Assembly: GCF_023370775.1 (NCBI RefSeq)
Contig: NZ_JAMCCQ010000005.1
Location: forward strand, 186,001-250,000
Source: Marivita sp. GX14005
GTDB taxonomy: Bacteria > Pseudomonadota > Alphaproteobacteria > Rhodobacterales > Rhodobacteraceae
Length of the DNA: 64,000 nucleotides
Direction: 5' to 3'
Shown: positions 1 through 8,351 of the stretch, in pieces
Layout of the letters: every line of letters begins with the position of its first letter
Position numbering within the stretch: position 1 is the first letter of the stretch
Program-made: the position numbers and the translations under genes
Notes under the pieces: model-generated
The model's input: the letters and a program-made list of their open reading frames with translations, nothing else
The model's database searches: none
Told to the model about the DNA's origin: nothing

Positions 1-259
1 GAGCGGTGAGCGCCGGCCGCAGCTCGGTCTTGACCGATGACAGGCCTGCTTCGCGGAGGCGACGCTTGTGGGCATCCGCGGCGAGGTTCTTGGCTTTACG
101 TTGCATGGAGATGTCAAGCATCGACTTACGATTGTATCCGTAGATGTTGCGCCGCATCGTGGTCCAGAACGCCAGGAACTGCGCTTCCATGTCGTCAAGG
201 CGTGGCACGTCCAGCATGCACGGCAGCACGGGCATGCGATCATTGAAGGAGCTAGTCAT
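1..259 (-). CDS. Hypothetical protein, partial (runs off left edge)
   Basis: An open frame on the minus strand starts at ATG 259 and continues past the window edge, giving 86 visible codons beginning MTSSFNDRMPVLPCMLD. A G-rich stretch (GGGGGCGG) a few bases upstream could serve as ribosome site. The visible part is hydrophilic, with a basic, Arg/Lys-rich helix-like segment in its second half (MQRKAKNLAADAHKRR). I do not recognise the family. It lies on the far side of a 1.4 kb gene-poor stretch from the transposase operon, so it may be transposon cargo or a chromosomal neighbour. The frame could instead extend to an upstream GTG (codons for VFGHHRIGGGIA), which I consider less likely. Confidence 0.45.
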   Translation of the reverse strand, partial: MTSSFNDRMPVLPCMLDVPRLDDMEAQFLAFWTTMRRNIYGYNRKSMLDISMQRKAKNLAADAHKRRLREAGLSSVKTELRPALTA

Positions 260-884
260 CGCGATGCCGCCCCCGATCCGGTGGTGTCCGAACACCTGCT
301 TCGGAGTGGATGGCGACGGAATGGTTTGCGGGTCTGATACGGGTCATGATGGTCTCCTGTAATTGAAATACCGGGGAAGACCGCGGGCAGAGACCCGGCC
401 AGAATGGCGTCAGTGCTGCTCGAGAAAAAAGACAGAAGTGACCGGCCCCCGGGAGGGGTTCAAATCGCGCGAGTAGCGCGTTGAATATGCCGGATACTGT
501 GTGTCATGGCAGGAGGGCCTTTAGCTCAACGTCGCTGAGATGTCAAAGCGAAACTGAAGAGTCTGATCATCAAGGCATTGATAATAATAACGAAAGGCGG
601 ACCGGTTTTCCTTTCGGCAGGAGCGGGCCGCCATCGCAGCGGGTCGCATCGGACGCATGTTCGGTGCGATGCCCGCCGAAGGTTCCGCCGAAGATTCGGT
701 GAGCGTGCCTGCACGTGAGGCCGTGACGCGAAGCCCATGCCGATCAGTGATTCGTTTTCACCTTCTTTCATCTAGAAAAAACCGGTGTTGGTTCCGCCAT
801 GAAAGGGGATGTGAAGTGGCTTTCAGGTGATTTACGCTGGATGCTCGCGACGAAAATCCTCAATGGTGAAAGCGAAAAAAATGG

Positions 885-927
885 GAATCGAAAAATTTTG
901 TCGATTCTTTTGAATCGGATTCGACTC
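885..927. repeat. Cluster of five GANTC (CcrM-type) sites with inverted repeats
   Basis: GANTC occurs at 885 (GAATC), 903 (GATTC), 912 (GAATC), 918 (GATTC) and 923 (GACTC), that is five times in 43 bases. GAATC-G-GATTC at 912-922 is itself a perfect palindrome, and GAATCG/CGATTC at 885-907 forms an imperfect stem. GANTC is the recognition site of the cell-cycle methyltransferase CcrM in alphaproteobacteria. Two further sites abut at 1383-1392. Whether this is a methylation-controlled promoter or end region is inference. Confidence 0.6.
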
Positions 928-1516
928 GAAATCGTGGATCTACTATGCTGCGAGTGTCATCGGAGACGGCACATTTCCAGGAAACCGGGACGTGATTAGA
1001 GCCCGGCGGGTATAGGACATCATCCGAGTTAAAATATGGGAGAGTCGAGACATTTCGGCAGAGGCTCCCACCCCTTGAGCCAGGCCCGTGCAGCCAAAAC
1101 GGCAAAAGGTCCATCGATACACTTCCAGTCGTCGGGCTTTTGCACGTGCTCTATCTGCTTTTCCATACGTGTTCCGTCACGGGTGATTTGCCCGGAGTGA
1201 ACCCTTCGGCCGGAGACCTCCGGTCAGAACCGCATGCAGCATTGCATGCGGACATTCGGCATGGCGCATCGGCGCGTCCTCACCGTGGAACAAGGCATCG
1301 CTGGTTCGTGCCCGAAGTGCTGAATTCCGGAAAAATGGCAGCCTACGAAAAAATCAAAAAACACCAAAAATATCAATGTGTTGACTCGAATCACGGTGTC
1401 TGCACATTCGTAGCAAGCCTATCAAATGCGGTTTGTTCCGGCGCGTTCTTTCTCGCGCCAGCAAGAACCATGAACAAGATGAGGGGAGGGCCAGAATGAC
1501 GTAGCAAACACACAAA

Positions 1517-1542
1517 AGCCCAGACCTTGCCGGGTCCGGGCT
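1517..1542. repeat. GC-rich hairpin upstream of tnsA
   Basis: AGCCC(1517-1521)-A-GACC(1523-1526) can pair with GGTC(1533-1536)-C-GGGCT(1538-1542) with one internal mismatch and a six-base loop. No T-run follows, so a simple terminator is unlikely. It lies about 120 bases before tnsA and could be part of its leader. Function unknown. Confidence 0.35.
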
Positions 1543-1665
1543 CTGTATCTCAACATTGGCTGAGAGATCTTCTTTTGCTGGGTCCTGATACCCGAAGTCT
1601 CCAGTCCAGTCAAACGAAAACCACCGGGGCCTTGGCCGCCGGTCCGAAAACCATGGACTGAACAA

Positions 1666-2427
1666 ATGACCTATAACGTCCAGAACGAATGCACCGCCGG
1701 GACGGGCACGATCCAGATGGCGGAACATTCGGATGTGCATCAGATGACCGCCTTGGCGTCTGGACCATTCCAGGCTCCAAAGCCGAGTCGCGCGATGCGT
1801 AAGATCGCCCGGAAAACCTCGAACCAAGTCGTAGGTGAGCTGACCTTCGGGGAGGAACTGGGGCGGGGCCAGACACTCGCGTTTGAAAGCAAGTTGGAGC
1901 ATGATGTCGCCCTTCTGACCATCTACAGGCCCGGCGTGATCGACGTCTGCGAACAGGTGGAGGTTCCGTTTGTCAAATCGAACGGAAAAATCGGACGGCA
2001 CTTCATCGATTTCATTGCGACGGAAGCATCCGGGCGCCGGACCGCCATTCTTGTGAAAAGGTCGGACAGGGCAATCCGTGCCGGCTTTCTGGATGAAGCT
2101 GCGCGGGTCGCGCACGCCGCCATTCCTCACATCGCGCATCGAGTCGTCATCGCGACCGAGAAGATCATCGAACGGGACATGCTCGTCCGGGCTGAGCAGT
2201 ATCACGCCTCTCGCTTCGCGCAGCCGATTATTGACCGGCAGCTTGCGGCGGCCGCGCAAGAACTCGTCGATCCGACCACCATCAGTGGGTTTCTCGCGAT
2301 GGCCGGACTGGGTTGTGAGGGTTTCCACGGCGTGATCCGTATGGTGCGGTTTCAGAAGCTTGAAGCACTTCACACGGGTTTGCTGACGCTTTCCTCGCCC
2401 GTGCGCCCGGTTGAGGCGACTTCATGA
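1666..2427 (+). CDS. tnsA: TnsA-like transposon endonuclease
   Basis: A 253-residue protein of the TnsA family, the restriction-endonuclease-fold subunit that in Tn7 cuts the 5' ends of the transposon while TnsB cuts the 3' ends. Residues 61-131 carry the fold: FESKLEHDVALL with candidate catalytic Glu78 (or Glu74), then PGV and a Gln-containing strand, HFIDF with Asp115, and AILVK with Lys131, matching the E-D-K pattern of TnsA. The first 40 residues are low in recognisable structure; a start at the Met encoded at 1717 is possible. The stop overlaps the tnsB start in ATGA. Presence of TnsA implies cut-and-paste rather than replicative movement. The assignment rests on motifs and on the tnsB-tnsC-tniQ context. 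Confidence 0.88.
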   Translation: MTYNVQNECTAGTGTIQMAEHSDVHQMTALASGPFQAPKPSRAMRKIARKTSNQVVGELTFGEELGRGQTLAFESKLEHDVALLTIYRPGVIDVCEQVEVPFVKSNGKIGRHFIDFIATEASGRRTAILVKRSDRAIRAGFLDEAARVAHAAIPHIAHRVVIATEKIIERDMLVRAEQYHASRFAQPIIDRQLAAAAQELVDPTTISGFLAMAGLGCEGFHGVIRMVRFQKLEALHTGLLTLSSPVRPVEATS

Positions 2428-4574
2428 AACTGTATTCGGACCATACATCAATGCAACTGGCTGAGGGCACGGAAATCCTGATGGGGCACCGTCTCGGGGA
2501 GGTATACCGTTCTTCGGTTTCGGTCTGCGAACTGATCTGGAAGGAGAGCTTCGATCCGGATACCGGTGAGATCATCCCGGCCATTTCGGACAAGTTGTCG
2601 GGCCAGGAGATCATCGATGCCCTGACACGGGGATCCTTGAAGATTGTGTCGTTGCCCGAAAATTTGGGCGTCAAACCGCCCGAGATTGCGGCGGCTGCCG
2701 GACCCCGCCCAGCGGAAACTCTTCGGGCACAATGGCGCAGCTCGTATATCTCCGCGGCGCAGACCCTCATTGAAGAACAGATACTTCTGCCTTTTCGCGC
2801 GGACTTTGAAAGGAAAATCGCGGAAATTGTCAGGGTCGGGCTGGCGAATGAGATGAGACGCAAAAGGCGGTCTGGAAAGCCAATTAGAGCAGGGCAGCCT
2901 ACATCCTTTTCCCAGCCTCCGAAATCAGGAAAGACGATCTTCCTTTGGTGGAAAAGATTCAAAGAACTTGGAGCAGCTGGCGCATTTGATCGATACCGTG
3001 ACTGTGGGAACAGGCTGAGCCGTTTCAGCGACGAATTGCTGTTGATCATGCGTGAGGTTGTCGCGCTGCGCTTGACAGAAGAAAGACCCTCCATCGCGAG
3101 TATCGTGGACTCGGTTCGAGCCCGCGTCCGCGTAGAGAACAGGCGTTTGACGTCATGTGATCCTCATGCAGAAACGCTGCTTGTTCCCGGGTATCAAGCG
3201 ATATGGTCGTTGATCGAGTCGATGGCTCCGATGGACCACAAGGTGCGCACACGCGGCATGGAGGTTGCATATCGTGACCTTCATACCCTTGGTCAAGGCC
3301 TTCAAATTTCACGGGCCCTTCAGAGAGTTGAGCTGGACGAATATACCGTCGACCTGATGGTATTCATGCGTTTGCTGGATTTGGAGAAGCTCCTGACGCC
3401 CAGTGAGAAGATCGCGCTTTGCCTGACCGGAGAGCCGAAAAGGCTGATCCTCTCGGCGGCCATTGATGTTTACAGCGGCGCGATCGTCGCGATGCAGATC
3501 GCCGCTGAAGGGTCGATGAACCTGACTGTGAAGACTATTGAGATGATCTACTGCGATAAGCAGCGGATCGCGGACGCCGTCGGCGCAGTAAACCCGTGGC
3601 CCATGCATGGGCACCCCCAGACACTGGCTCTGGACCGCGCGGTGGTCAACATGAGTGACGAGATCTACACGCGTTTGGCAGCGGCCGGCATCACGAATTT
3701 CGCGGTGCCGGCTGGCAAGCCCTTTCTCAAGCCGTGGATTGAACGGTTCTTTGCGACGCTTGGCGCGATGTTCCTGCAGCAGTTCACCGGCAGAACATTC
3801 TCCGACGTCGTCAGCAAGGGCGAAAACGATCCGGCGAAACGGGCAACGCTGACCCTCGAAGAGTTCCTCAATTGGCTCGTGCGATGGATCGTTGACGTCC
3901 ATCATACGCGAAAACCGGAGACCTTGGGCCGCAGTGCTCCCCTTTATGAATGGGAGCGGGCCGTCGCCGAAGTTCCACCGGTAATTCTGAACGATGAATC
4001 GCGCCTGCGCCGGGCATTCGGTGATCGCCTTGAGCGGCTTGTGACGCGGAAGGGAGTGGAGGTGAAAGGCATCCACTATATTGCCCCCGAGATTTCTGAG
4101 TGGTTCCTGAACGAAGCGGAGCGTGAGTTGGAAGTCTGGTGGTGGCACCAGAAGATCGGTCGCGTAGAAGTCCTGCTGCCAAACGGGAAGTGGGTCACCG
4201 CCCATTCCAAGGACGATCAATGGGCCGACAAGTCCTATGCCGACCTTGCTGTCCTTATTGAACAGGGTAAAGCCGAGCGTCTTCAAGGGCAGGAGGTGCG
4301 CGACGATTATCGTGTGGCCGCAGACGCGCGCACGGCAGAGCTTGCCGGACTGAAAGGACTGCTTCCCCTCCCGCTCAATGAAAAGCAACGAGCCGCACGA
4401 ACAGATGATTTCATGCGGTATACGCGCTTCCGCGAGAATGATCTCGCCCCGGCTCCGGACCTTTTCGATGGGGCGGTCACACCGTTCGATGGACATGCCG
4501 CGACCCATGAAAGCGATAATACCGACCAAGATGATCGGTCCAAACCTTCAGACCCAGGAGACATCATGGAATGA
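2424..4574 (+). CDS. tnsB: TnsB-like DDE transposase
   Basis: A 716-residue transposase of the TnsB/Mu family. An N-terminal part with helix-turn-helix-like segments (about 165-215) precedes a retroviral-integrase core. The catalytic triad is visible as Asp305 (in ELDEYTVD), Asp404 (in LALDRAVVN) and Glu440 (in KPWIERFF), with 35 residues between the second Asp and the Glu, normal for this family. A Mu-transposase-type C-terminal barrel probably lies around 490-580, and the last 35 residues are acidic and disordered, as expected for the tail of TnsB that contacts TnsC. It would bind the transposon ends and join the 3' ends to the target. Starts by ATGA overlap with tnsA and ends by overlap with tnsC. 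Confidence 0.93.
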   Translation: MKLYSDHTSMQLAEGTEILMGHRLGEVYRSSVSVCELIWKESFDPDTGEIIPAISDKLSGQEIIDALTRGSLKIVSLPENLGVKPPEIAAAAGPRPAETLRAQWRSSYISAAQTLIEEQILLPFRADFERKIAEIVRVGLANEMRRKRRSGKPIRAGQPTSFSQPPKSGKTIFLWWKRFKELGAAGAFDRYRDCGNRLSRFSDELLLIMREVVALRLTEERPSIASIVDSVRARVRVENRRLTSCDPHAETLLVPGYQAIWSLIESMAPMDHKVRTRGMEVAYRDLHTLGQGLQISRALQRVELDEYTVDLMVFMRLLDLEKLLTPSEKIALCLTGEPKRLILSAAIDVYSGAIVAMQIAAEGSMNLTVKTIEMIYCDKQRIADAVGAVNPWPMHGHPQTLALDRAVVNMSDEIYTRLAAAGITNFAVPAGKPFLKPWIERFFATLGAMFLQQFTGRTFSDVVSKGENDPAKRATLTLEEFLNWLVRWIVDVHHTRKPETLGRSAPLYEWERAVAEVPPVILNDESRLRRAFGDRLERLVTRKGVEVKGIHYIAPEISEWFLNEAERELEVWWWHQKIGRVEVLLPNGKWVTAHSKDDQWADKSYADLAVLIEQGKAERLQGQEVRDDYRVAADARTAELAGLKGLLPLPLNEKQRAARTDDFMRYTRFRENDLAPAPDLFDGAVTPFDGHAATHESDNTDQDDRSKPSDPGDIME

Positions 4575-5572
4575 CCAAGCAACCAAAATTCAGCGATAGC
4601 GGCCCGGGCGCTTCGCACCTCAGCCTTCCGGTAGATCCCGATGACCCATCAGCCTGCATCGCTTGGCTGCGTGAGAGATATATGAAAAACCCTCGTGATC
4701 AGCTCTTCGAGAGCGCACTCGAAGAAATTCTCGAGACAGACAAGAATGGTCGGCTGACCGCCGTTCCACAGAGAATAGGCTTGGTGAAGGAAACGCGCGG
4801 AGTGTTGGTTACCGGCCAGACCGGTGCCGGCAAGACTGCTTTGATCCGTCGTAACCTGATACGACATGACGGTATCGGCCTGACGGATGGTATCGGACCC
4901 GGAAACGCGCTTTACCTTCGCGTTCCCGCCGAGGCGACCCTGAAAGGAGTGGCTGCAAAAATTCTTACTGAAACCGGATATGACAAGTTCAACCCGCGAT
5001 TGAACACCATGGAGTTGTGGGAGATGGCTGTCAGGCGGTTCGCCGTCCGGGATATCTCGATACTTTGGATCGACGAGGCCCACCACATGCTGGAGATTAC
5101 AAAGGAGGTGACCGCCGTTCTGCGGCGTCTGAAATCCCTTATGCAGGGAGAGAAGAGCCTCGCACTGATCATCTCGGGTATCCATAAGCTGGACGAGAAG
5201 GTTCGCACCGATGGGGAGACCAGCGAGCGTTTTACTCGCGTCCAGCTGGGGCCAATCCGCACCGATCAGGAGCGCGAAGACTTGCGTCGGTTCGTCGATC
5301 TGTGTTGCTCGCACGTGAAGATTGCACCGATTGAGGACCCTGATTTCGTCGGGCGCCTGGAGTTTGCGACCCACGGAAGCATCGGGCGGTCTATCGAGTT
5401 CTGCCATTCGGCAATCCTGCGCGCGCTTCGTCGCGGCGACGGTCAGTTGACGTTGGCGGACTTTCGTCAGGGCCTCGAGCTCAAGCGCGGCTTTCCCGAT
5501 GTCGGACCGTTCGACCCTGAGGACTGGCCTCGGCTGAAGGAGAGTCTCGAAAGCAGGGGGTGGATGGCATGA
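4571..5572 (+). CDS. tnsC: TnsC-like AAA+ ATPase regulator of transposition
   Basis: A 333-residue AAA+ ATPase of the TnsC/TniB type that links the target selector to the TnsAB transposase. Walker A is TGQTGAGKTA with Lys88-Thr89; Walker B is ISILWIDEAHHML with Asp168-Glu169; a sensor-like strand LALIISGIHKL follows near 195. The short length (Tn7 TnsC is about 555 residues) resembles the minimal TniB/TnsC proteins of Tn5053-like and CRISPR-associated elements. The start codon overlaps the tnsB stop (ATGA) and the stop overlaps the tniQ start, so the four genes are translationally coupled. Confidence 0.92.
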   Translation: MTKQPKFSDSGPGASHLSLPVDPDDPSACIAWLRERYMKNPRDQLFESALEEILETDKNGRLTAVPQRIGLVKETRGVLVTGQTGAGKTALIRRNLIRHDGIGLTDGIGPGNALYLRVPAEATLKGVAAKILTETGYDKFNPRLNTMELWEMAVRRFAVRDISILWIDEAHHMLEITKEVTAVLRRLKSLMQGEKSLALIISGIHKLDEKVRTDGETSERFTRVQLGPIRTDQEREDLRRFVDLCCSHVKIAPIEDPDFVGRLEFATHGSIGRSIEFCHSAILRALRRGDGQLTLADFRQGLELKRGFPDVGPFDPEDWPRLKESLESRGWMA

Positions 5573-7083
5573 TCGGCAATCTCTCCCCACATCTTCCCTT
5601 TGACGATGCTGAGACCACCGAGTCTTATCTGCGCCGACTGAGCCAGTTCCACACGGGACGGTGTCGTCGCGCTTTGCTGGCGGATCTCGACATCAACCTC
5701 CGCGATTTTTCATCTGGAACGGAGGACGCGCTTTCGAATCTGGCTGCGGCGACCGGAGTTGCGGCAAGGAAACTGGAAGAAGGGATGTTCCTGTTCAGGC
5801 CGAGATACAGGGAGTTCCGTGGCGAGGTCCTTAGCATCGAATTCCTCCGTCCCGAAGGATCGGTGATTTGCACGGAGTGCATCGAGGAGGATGCAAAGGA
5901 AGGGAAATCCTGGCTCATGAAGGAGCGTATTCTGTGGCGGCTGCGACCAATGCAGACATGCCCGATACACGACCAGAGGCTGGTCTCCCCGACCTCTGCT
6001 GGGACGGGCATGGAAATCTTCGACATGTTCGCCTTGGTTGGCGAAAGTTGCCAGTTGGAGCCCGAGCTGCAAGTCTCGACAGCCCTGGAAATGAGTATCT
6101 CGCACCGGGTAAGCGGCAATCACACATACGCGGGATCATGGCTTGATAGTCAGACGATGGAGCAGGGGGTCAAGGCCTGCGAAATGATCGGTGCCACCCT
6201 TACGCACGGGCTGAAATTCAACACCAAGGCCTTGTCTCCCGAGGAGTGGCGGCAGGCAGGAGAAACAGGATTTTCCATCGCACGCAACGGCGCGGAAGCC
6301 GTGAACGACGCCATTTCGCAGATCGCTGCGATGTCAACGACGACGGCAGGGCAAGCCGGTCCGAGGGCGGTCTACGGGCGTCTGTATGAATGGCTTGCTT
6401 ACAATTCGCCGATTCCGGATCCCGGGCCGATACGGGATCTTTTGCGCGAGAACATTCTGGATACACTGGTTGTCGAACCCGACGAGGTTTTGCTCGGTAA
6501 GAGGGTGAAGGCCCGTCGTCTGCACTCGGTCTACAGCCTTTCGATCGCGACCCGCCTTCATCAAAAGAGGTTGAGAAAGATCCTCGTTCAGGCAGGTATG
6601 GCCGATCATGAAAGCTGGGACTTGGCCGCGCACCGTCTGGTGTTTCCGGTCGAGGCGGCCGAGCAACTCTGCGCGGATATCGTCGATAGCGTATCATTGC
6701 ACCGGTTGCCCGAGCAGATCGGTTGCTCTCGGACCCAAGCCGAAAGCTTGTATCGCGAAGGGGTCATTCGTGCGGTAATCGAGCCTGACGCCGCCTACGG
6801 AATTGGTAAATTGGCATTTGCTCGCCGCGAGATCGACGCGTTTCTGAAACAGATCGAAGCCCTTCCCGAAGCGCAAGCTGGGCTGCCCGACCTGATCGAT
6901 ATCAGCAGTGCGACCAAGAGAACCGGATGCAGCACCGGAGACCTGATGGCCCGGACTCTATCAGGCGGACTGGCTGCTGTTCGTGAAGGTCGCCGTGTAG
7001 CGGTGAGCAGCATTCGATTTATCCTCACTGACCTGGAGCCCTTGAGGATGCGCCTTCCTCGTTCGGTTGAACAAACCGCCTGA
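5569..7083 (+). CDS. tniQ: TniQ/TnsD-family target-selection protein
   Basis: A 504-residue TniQ-family protein, the component that recognises a target site or its partner and recruits TnsC. The N-terminal TniQ domain shows the expected zinc ligands: Cys101-x2-Cys104 and Cys131-x2-His134 (CTEC and CPIH). The C-terminal half is rich in helices, including two helix-turn-helix-like stretches near 370-400 and 440-470. At 504 residues it is longer than the short TniQ of CRISPR-guided systems (roughly 400 or fewer residues) and about the size of sequence-specific TnsD proteins, so direct DNA recognition is likely. I chose ATG 5569, which overlaps the tnsC stop in ATGA and has a GGGGG ribosome site, over an in-frame GTG at 5560. 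Confidence 0.88.
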   Translation: MIGNLSPHLPFDDAETTESYLRRLSQFHTGRCRRALLADLDINLRDFSSGTEDALSNLAAATGVAARKLEEGMFLFRPRYREFRGEVLSIEFLRPEGSVICTECIEEDAKEGKSWLMKERILWRLRPMQTCPIHDQRLVSPTSAGTGMEIFDMFALVGESCQLEPELQVSTALEMSISHRVSGNHTYAGSWLDSQTMEQGVKACEMIGATLTHGLKFNTKALSPEEWRQAGETGFSIARNGAEAVNDAISQIAAMSTTTAGQAGPRAVYGRLYEWLAYNSPIPDPGPIRDLLRENILDTLVVEPDEVLLGKRVKARRLHSVYSLSIATRLHQKRLRKILVQAGMADHESWDLAAHRLVFPVEAAEQLCADIVDSVSLHRLPEQIGCSRTQAESLYREGVIRAVIEPDAAYGIGKLAFARREIDAFLKQIEALPEAQAGLPDLIDISSATKRTGCSTGDLMARTLSGGLAAVREGRRVAVSSIRFILTDLEPLRMRLPRSVEQTA

Positions 7084-7110
7084 CAAAACCTTCAAAACAC
7101 CTTGCAAATT

Positions 7111-7134
7111 AATCCGCTTCGGCGGATTTTTTTT
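7111..7134 (+). terminator. Intrinsic terminator of the tns operon
   Basis: AATCCGC (7111-7117), a TTCG tetraloop and GCGGATT (7122-7128) are followed by a run of eight T (7127-7134), 28 bases after the tniQ stop. Confidence 0.92.
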
Positions 7135-7161
7135 GTGGATCGCAGTGTTTTCCCGTCTTCG

Positions 7162-7195
7162 GGACAACCTTTGCTACCAATACGGACAACCTTTG
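7162..7195. repeat. Two 12-bp direct repeats, candidate TnsB-binding sites
   Basis: GGACAACCTTTG occurs at 7162-7173 and again at 7184-7195, exactly 22 bases apart, just beyond the tns terminator. Multiple ~20-bp TnsB sites at about this spacing are typical inside the ends of Tn7-like elements. Outward of the repeats a terminal ACA trinucleotide could be 7213-7215 (inward reading TGTTGGCTTTACCG). A diverged third copy, GGGACAGTTTACA, lies at 7267-7278, with its own terminal ACA. The exact end is not settled. Confidence 0.6.
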
Positions 7196-7288
7196 ATCGG
7201 GCGGTAAAGCCAACATATTGATTTATAAGAAATTTATACTGCAATCCGGAGCAACTATGCCCGGAGGGACAGTTTACATGTGAACGGA

Positions 7289-7316
7289 AAGGGGGCGCTT
7301 TGCGGCGCCCCTTTTT
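7289..7316 (+). terminator. Intrinsic terminator at the transposon-chromosome junction
   Basis: GGGGCGC (7292-7298) pairs with GCGCCCC (7305-7311) and is followed by five T. It does not belong to the tns operon, which has its own terminator, and lies just behind an in-frame TGA at 7281-7283. It probably served a chromosomal gene now on the far side of the element. Confidence 0.8.
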
Positions 7317-7390
7317 GCGTCGGGACGGGAAACCGTGGCGGGGGCCGGATCGTTGATTGCCAGAGCTCACATATCGGAAGGACCGCAGAC

Positions 7391-7870
7391 ATGACCGACG
7401 CCCAAACCGCCCATCTCGAACGGTGTATCGAATTGGCCGAACAGGCCCTGAAGGCCGGGGACGAGCCTTTCGGCTCGGTTCTGGTAAGTGCGGATGGCGA
7501 GGTTCTGCGCGAGGCGCGCAACCGGGCGGTGACGGGCGATCCGACGCAGCATCCCGAATTCGAACTGGCCCGCTGGGCAGCGCAAAATCTGGATGACGAT
7601 GCGAGGCGGGGGGCGACCGTCTACACCTCCGGGGAGCATTGCCCGATGTGTTCGGCGGCGCATGGCTGGGCGGGGCTTGGACGGATCGTCTATGCCAGCT
7701 CGTCGAAGCAACTGGGCGAATGGCGTGCCGAATGGGGGCTTGGGCCGCTGCCGGTCAACACGCGGCCCATCGAAGACATCCTGCCAAAGACCGAGGTTGT
7801 CGGCCCGGTCTCCGGCTTCGATGACAGGGTGCGCGCCCTGCACAGGCGTAAGCATGGGCCGGAAAGCTGA
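7391..7870 (+). CDS. Nucleoside/guanine deaminase family protein
   Basis: A 159-residue zinc deaminase of the cytidine/deoxycytidylate (TadA/GuaD-like) superfamily. Zinc and catalytic residues are His54-Pro-Glu56 (the usual form is HAE) and Cys84-x2-Cys87 in EHCPMCSAA, where the usual PCxxC has His in place of Pro. The substrate cannot be read from the sequence; guanine, cytosine or a modified base are possible. Start ATG 7391 has GGAAGGA eight bases upstream; the open frame extends further upstream but through the junction terminator, so the longer start is rejected. Convergent with the next gene with no gap. Confidence 0.82.
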   Translation: MTDAQTAHLERCIELAEQALKAGDEPFGSVLVSADGEVLREARNRAVTGDPTQHPEFELARWAAQNLDDDARRGATVYTSGEHCPMCSAAHGWAGLGRIVYASSSKQLGEWRAEWGLGPLPVNTRPIEDILPKTEVVGPVSGFDDRVRALHRRKHGPES

Positions 7871-8323
7871 TCAACAGCGTTGCGGGGCAGGGCGGCGCCC
7901 TGCCGACAGGCGCATCCCGTCCCGCATGTTCAGGCCGAGCAGCACGATATTGACCGCGCCGATCATCAACTCGATGGCCTGAACGATATAGAAGCCCGTA
8001 TCGAACACGCCCGCCTGTGCCTTGAACGACAGGTAGAGCGCCGCGGGAATCAGGATCAGGAGCCCGTTTGCGGCGATGATTGGCATACGCTTCTTCTTGT
8101 CGGAAATGAGCGGGCCGCGCATCGGTTTGGCAAGGGAAAACCCCGATCCGCCCGCCGCGACAAGCGCGGGGATGAGCAAGAAAAAACCCCAGGGGATGAG
8201 CGTTTTCACCGTCACGACCGTAGCTTGACTGGCAAACAACTCCGACAGGGCGGTGGAGAGCCAGAAAGTCACGATGGTCAAAAGCGCGAGCGCGCCGGCG
8301 ATGGGGTGGATGATCCGTGTCAT
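7871..8323 (-). CDS. Four-helix membrane protein, unknown function
   Basis: 150 residues with four predicted membrane segments (about 7-27, 42-58, 83-102, 110-132). I do not recognise a named family. The start at 8323 has an AGGAGGCACC ribosome site. It is transcribed divergently from a MarR-type regulator, and the 82-bp gap holds two palindromic operators, so it is probably the direct target of that regulator. A role in export or membrane stress is inference only. Confidence 0.75.
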   Translation of the reverse strand: MTRIIHPIAGALALLTIVTFWLSTALSELFASQATVVTVKTLIPWGFFLLIPALVAAGGSGFSLAKPMRGPLISDKKKRMPIIAANGLLILIPAALYLSFKAQAGVFDTGFYIVQAIELMIGAVNIVLLGLNMRDGMRLSAGRRPAPQRC

Positions 8324-8351
8324 GGGTGCCTCCTTCGAAACGGATTTAAGT

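Larger units (their letters stand above)
260..1665. other. Gene-poor 1.4 kb stretch upstream of tnsA
   Basis: No reading frame here has plausible protein content; the short frames present read as shadow translations. What can be seen: an inverted repeat CGAAAGG/CCTTTCG at 591-597 and 610-616, a CTTTCAT...ATGAAAG pair ending at 805, a dense cluster of GANTC sites at 885-927 with two more at 1383-1392, AT-rich stretches around 880-910 and 1340-1375, and a GC hairpin at 1517-1542. In Tn7-type elements the region upstream of tnsA commonly holds one transposon end and the tns promoter, so one end may lie here. I could not fix it. Confidence 0.5.

Noticed and set aside
440-480. tRNA-like GGTTCAAATC motif
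   Set aside because: The flanking bases do not form a T stem and no acceptor or anticodon arm fits.
1354-2373. Long minus-strand frame (339 codons) opposite tnsA
   Set aside because: It is a shadow of tnsA; the translation has no domain content and tnsA shows intact TnsA motifs and operon overlap.
1-7400. CRISPR-associated transposon (CAST)
   Set aside because: No cas gene, no repeat-spacer array and no guide-like repeat could be found near tnsABC-tniQ; TniQ is TnsD-sized.
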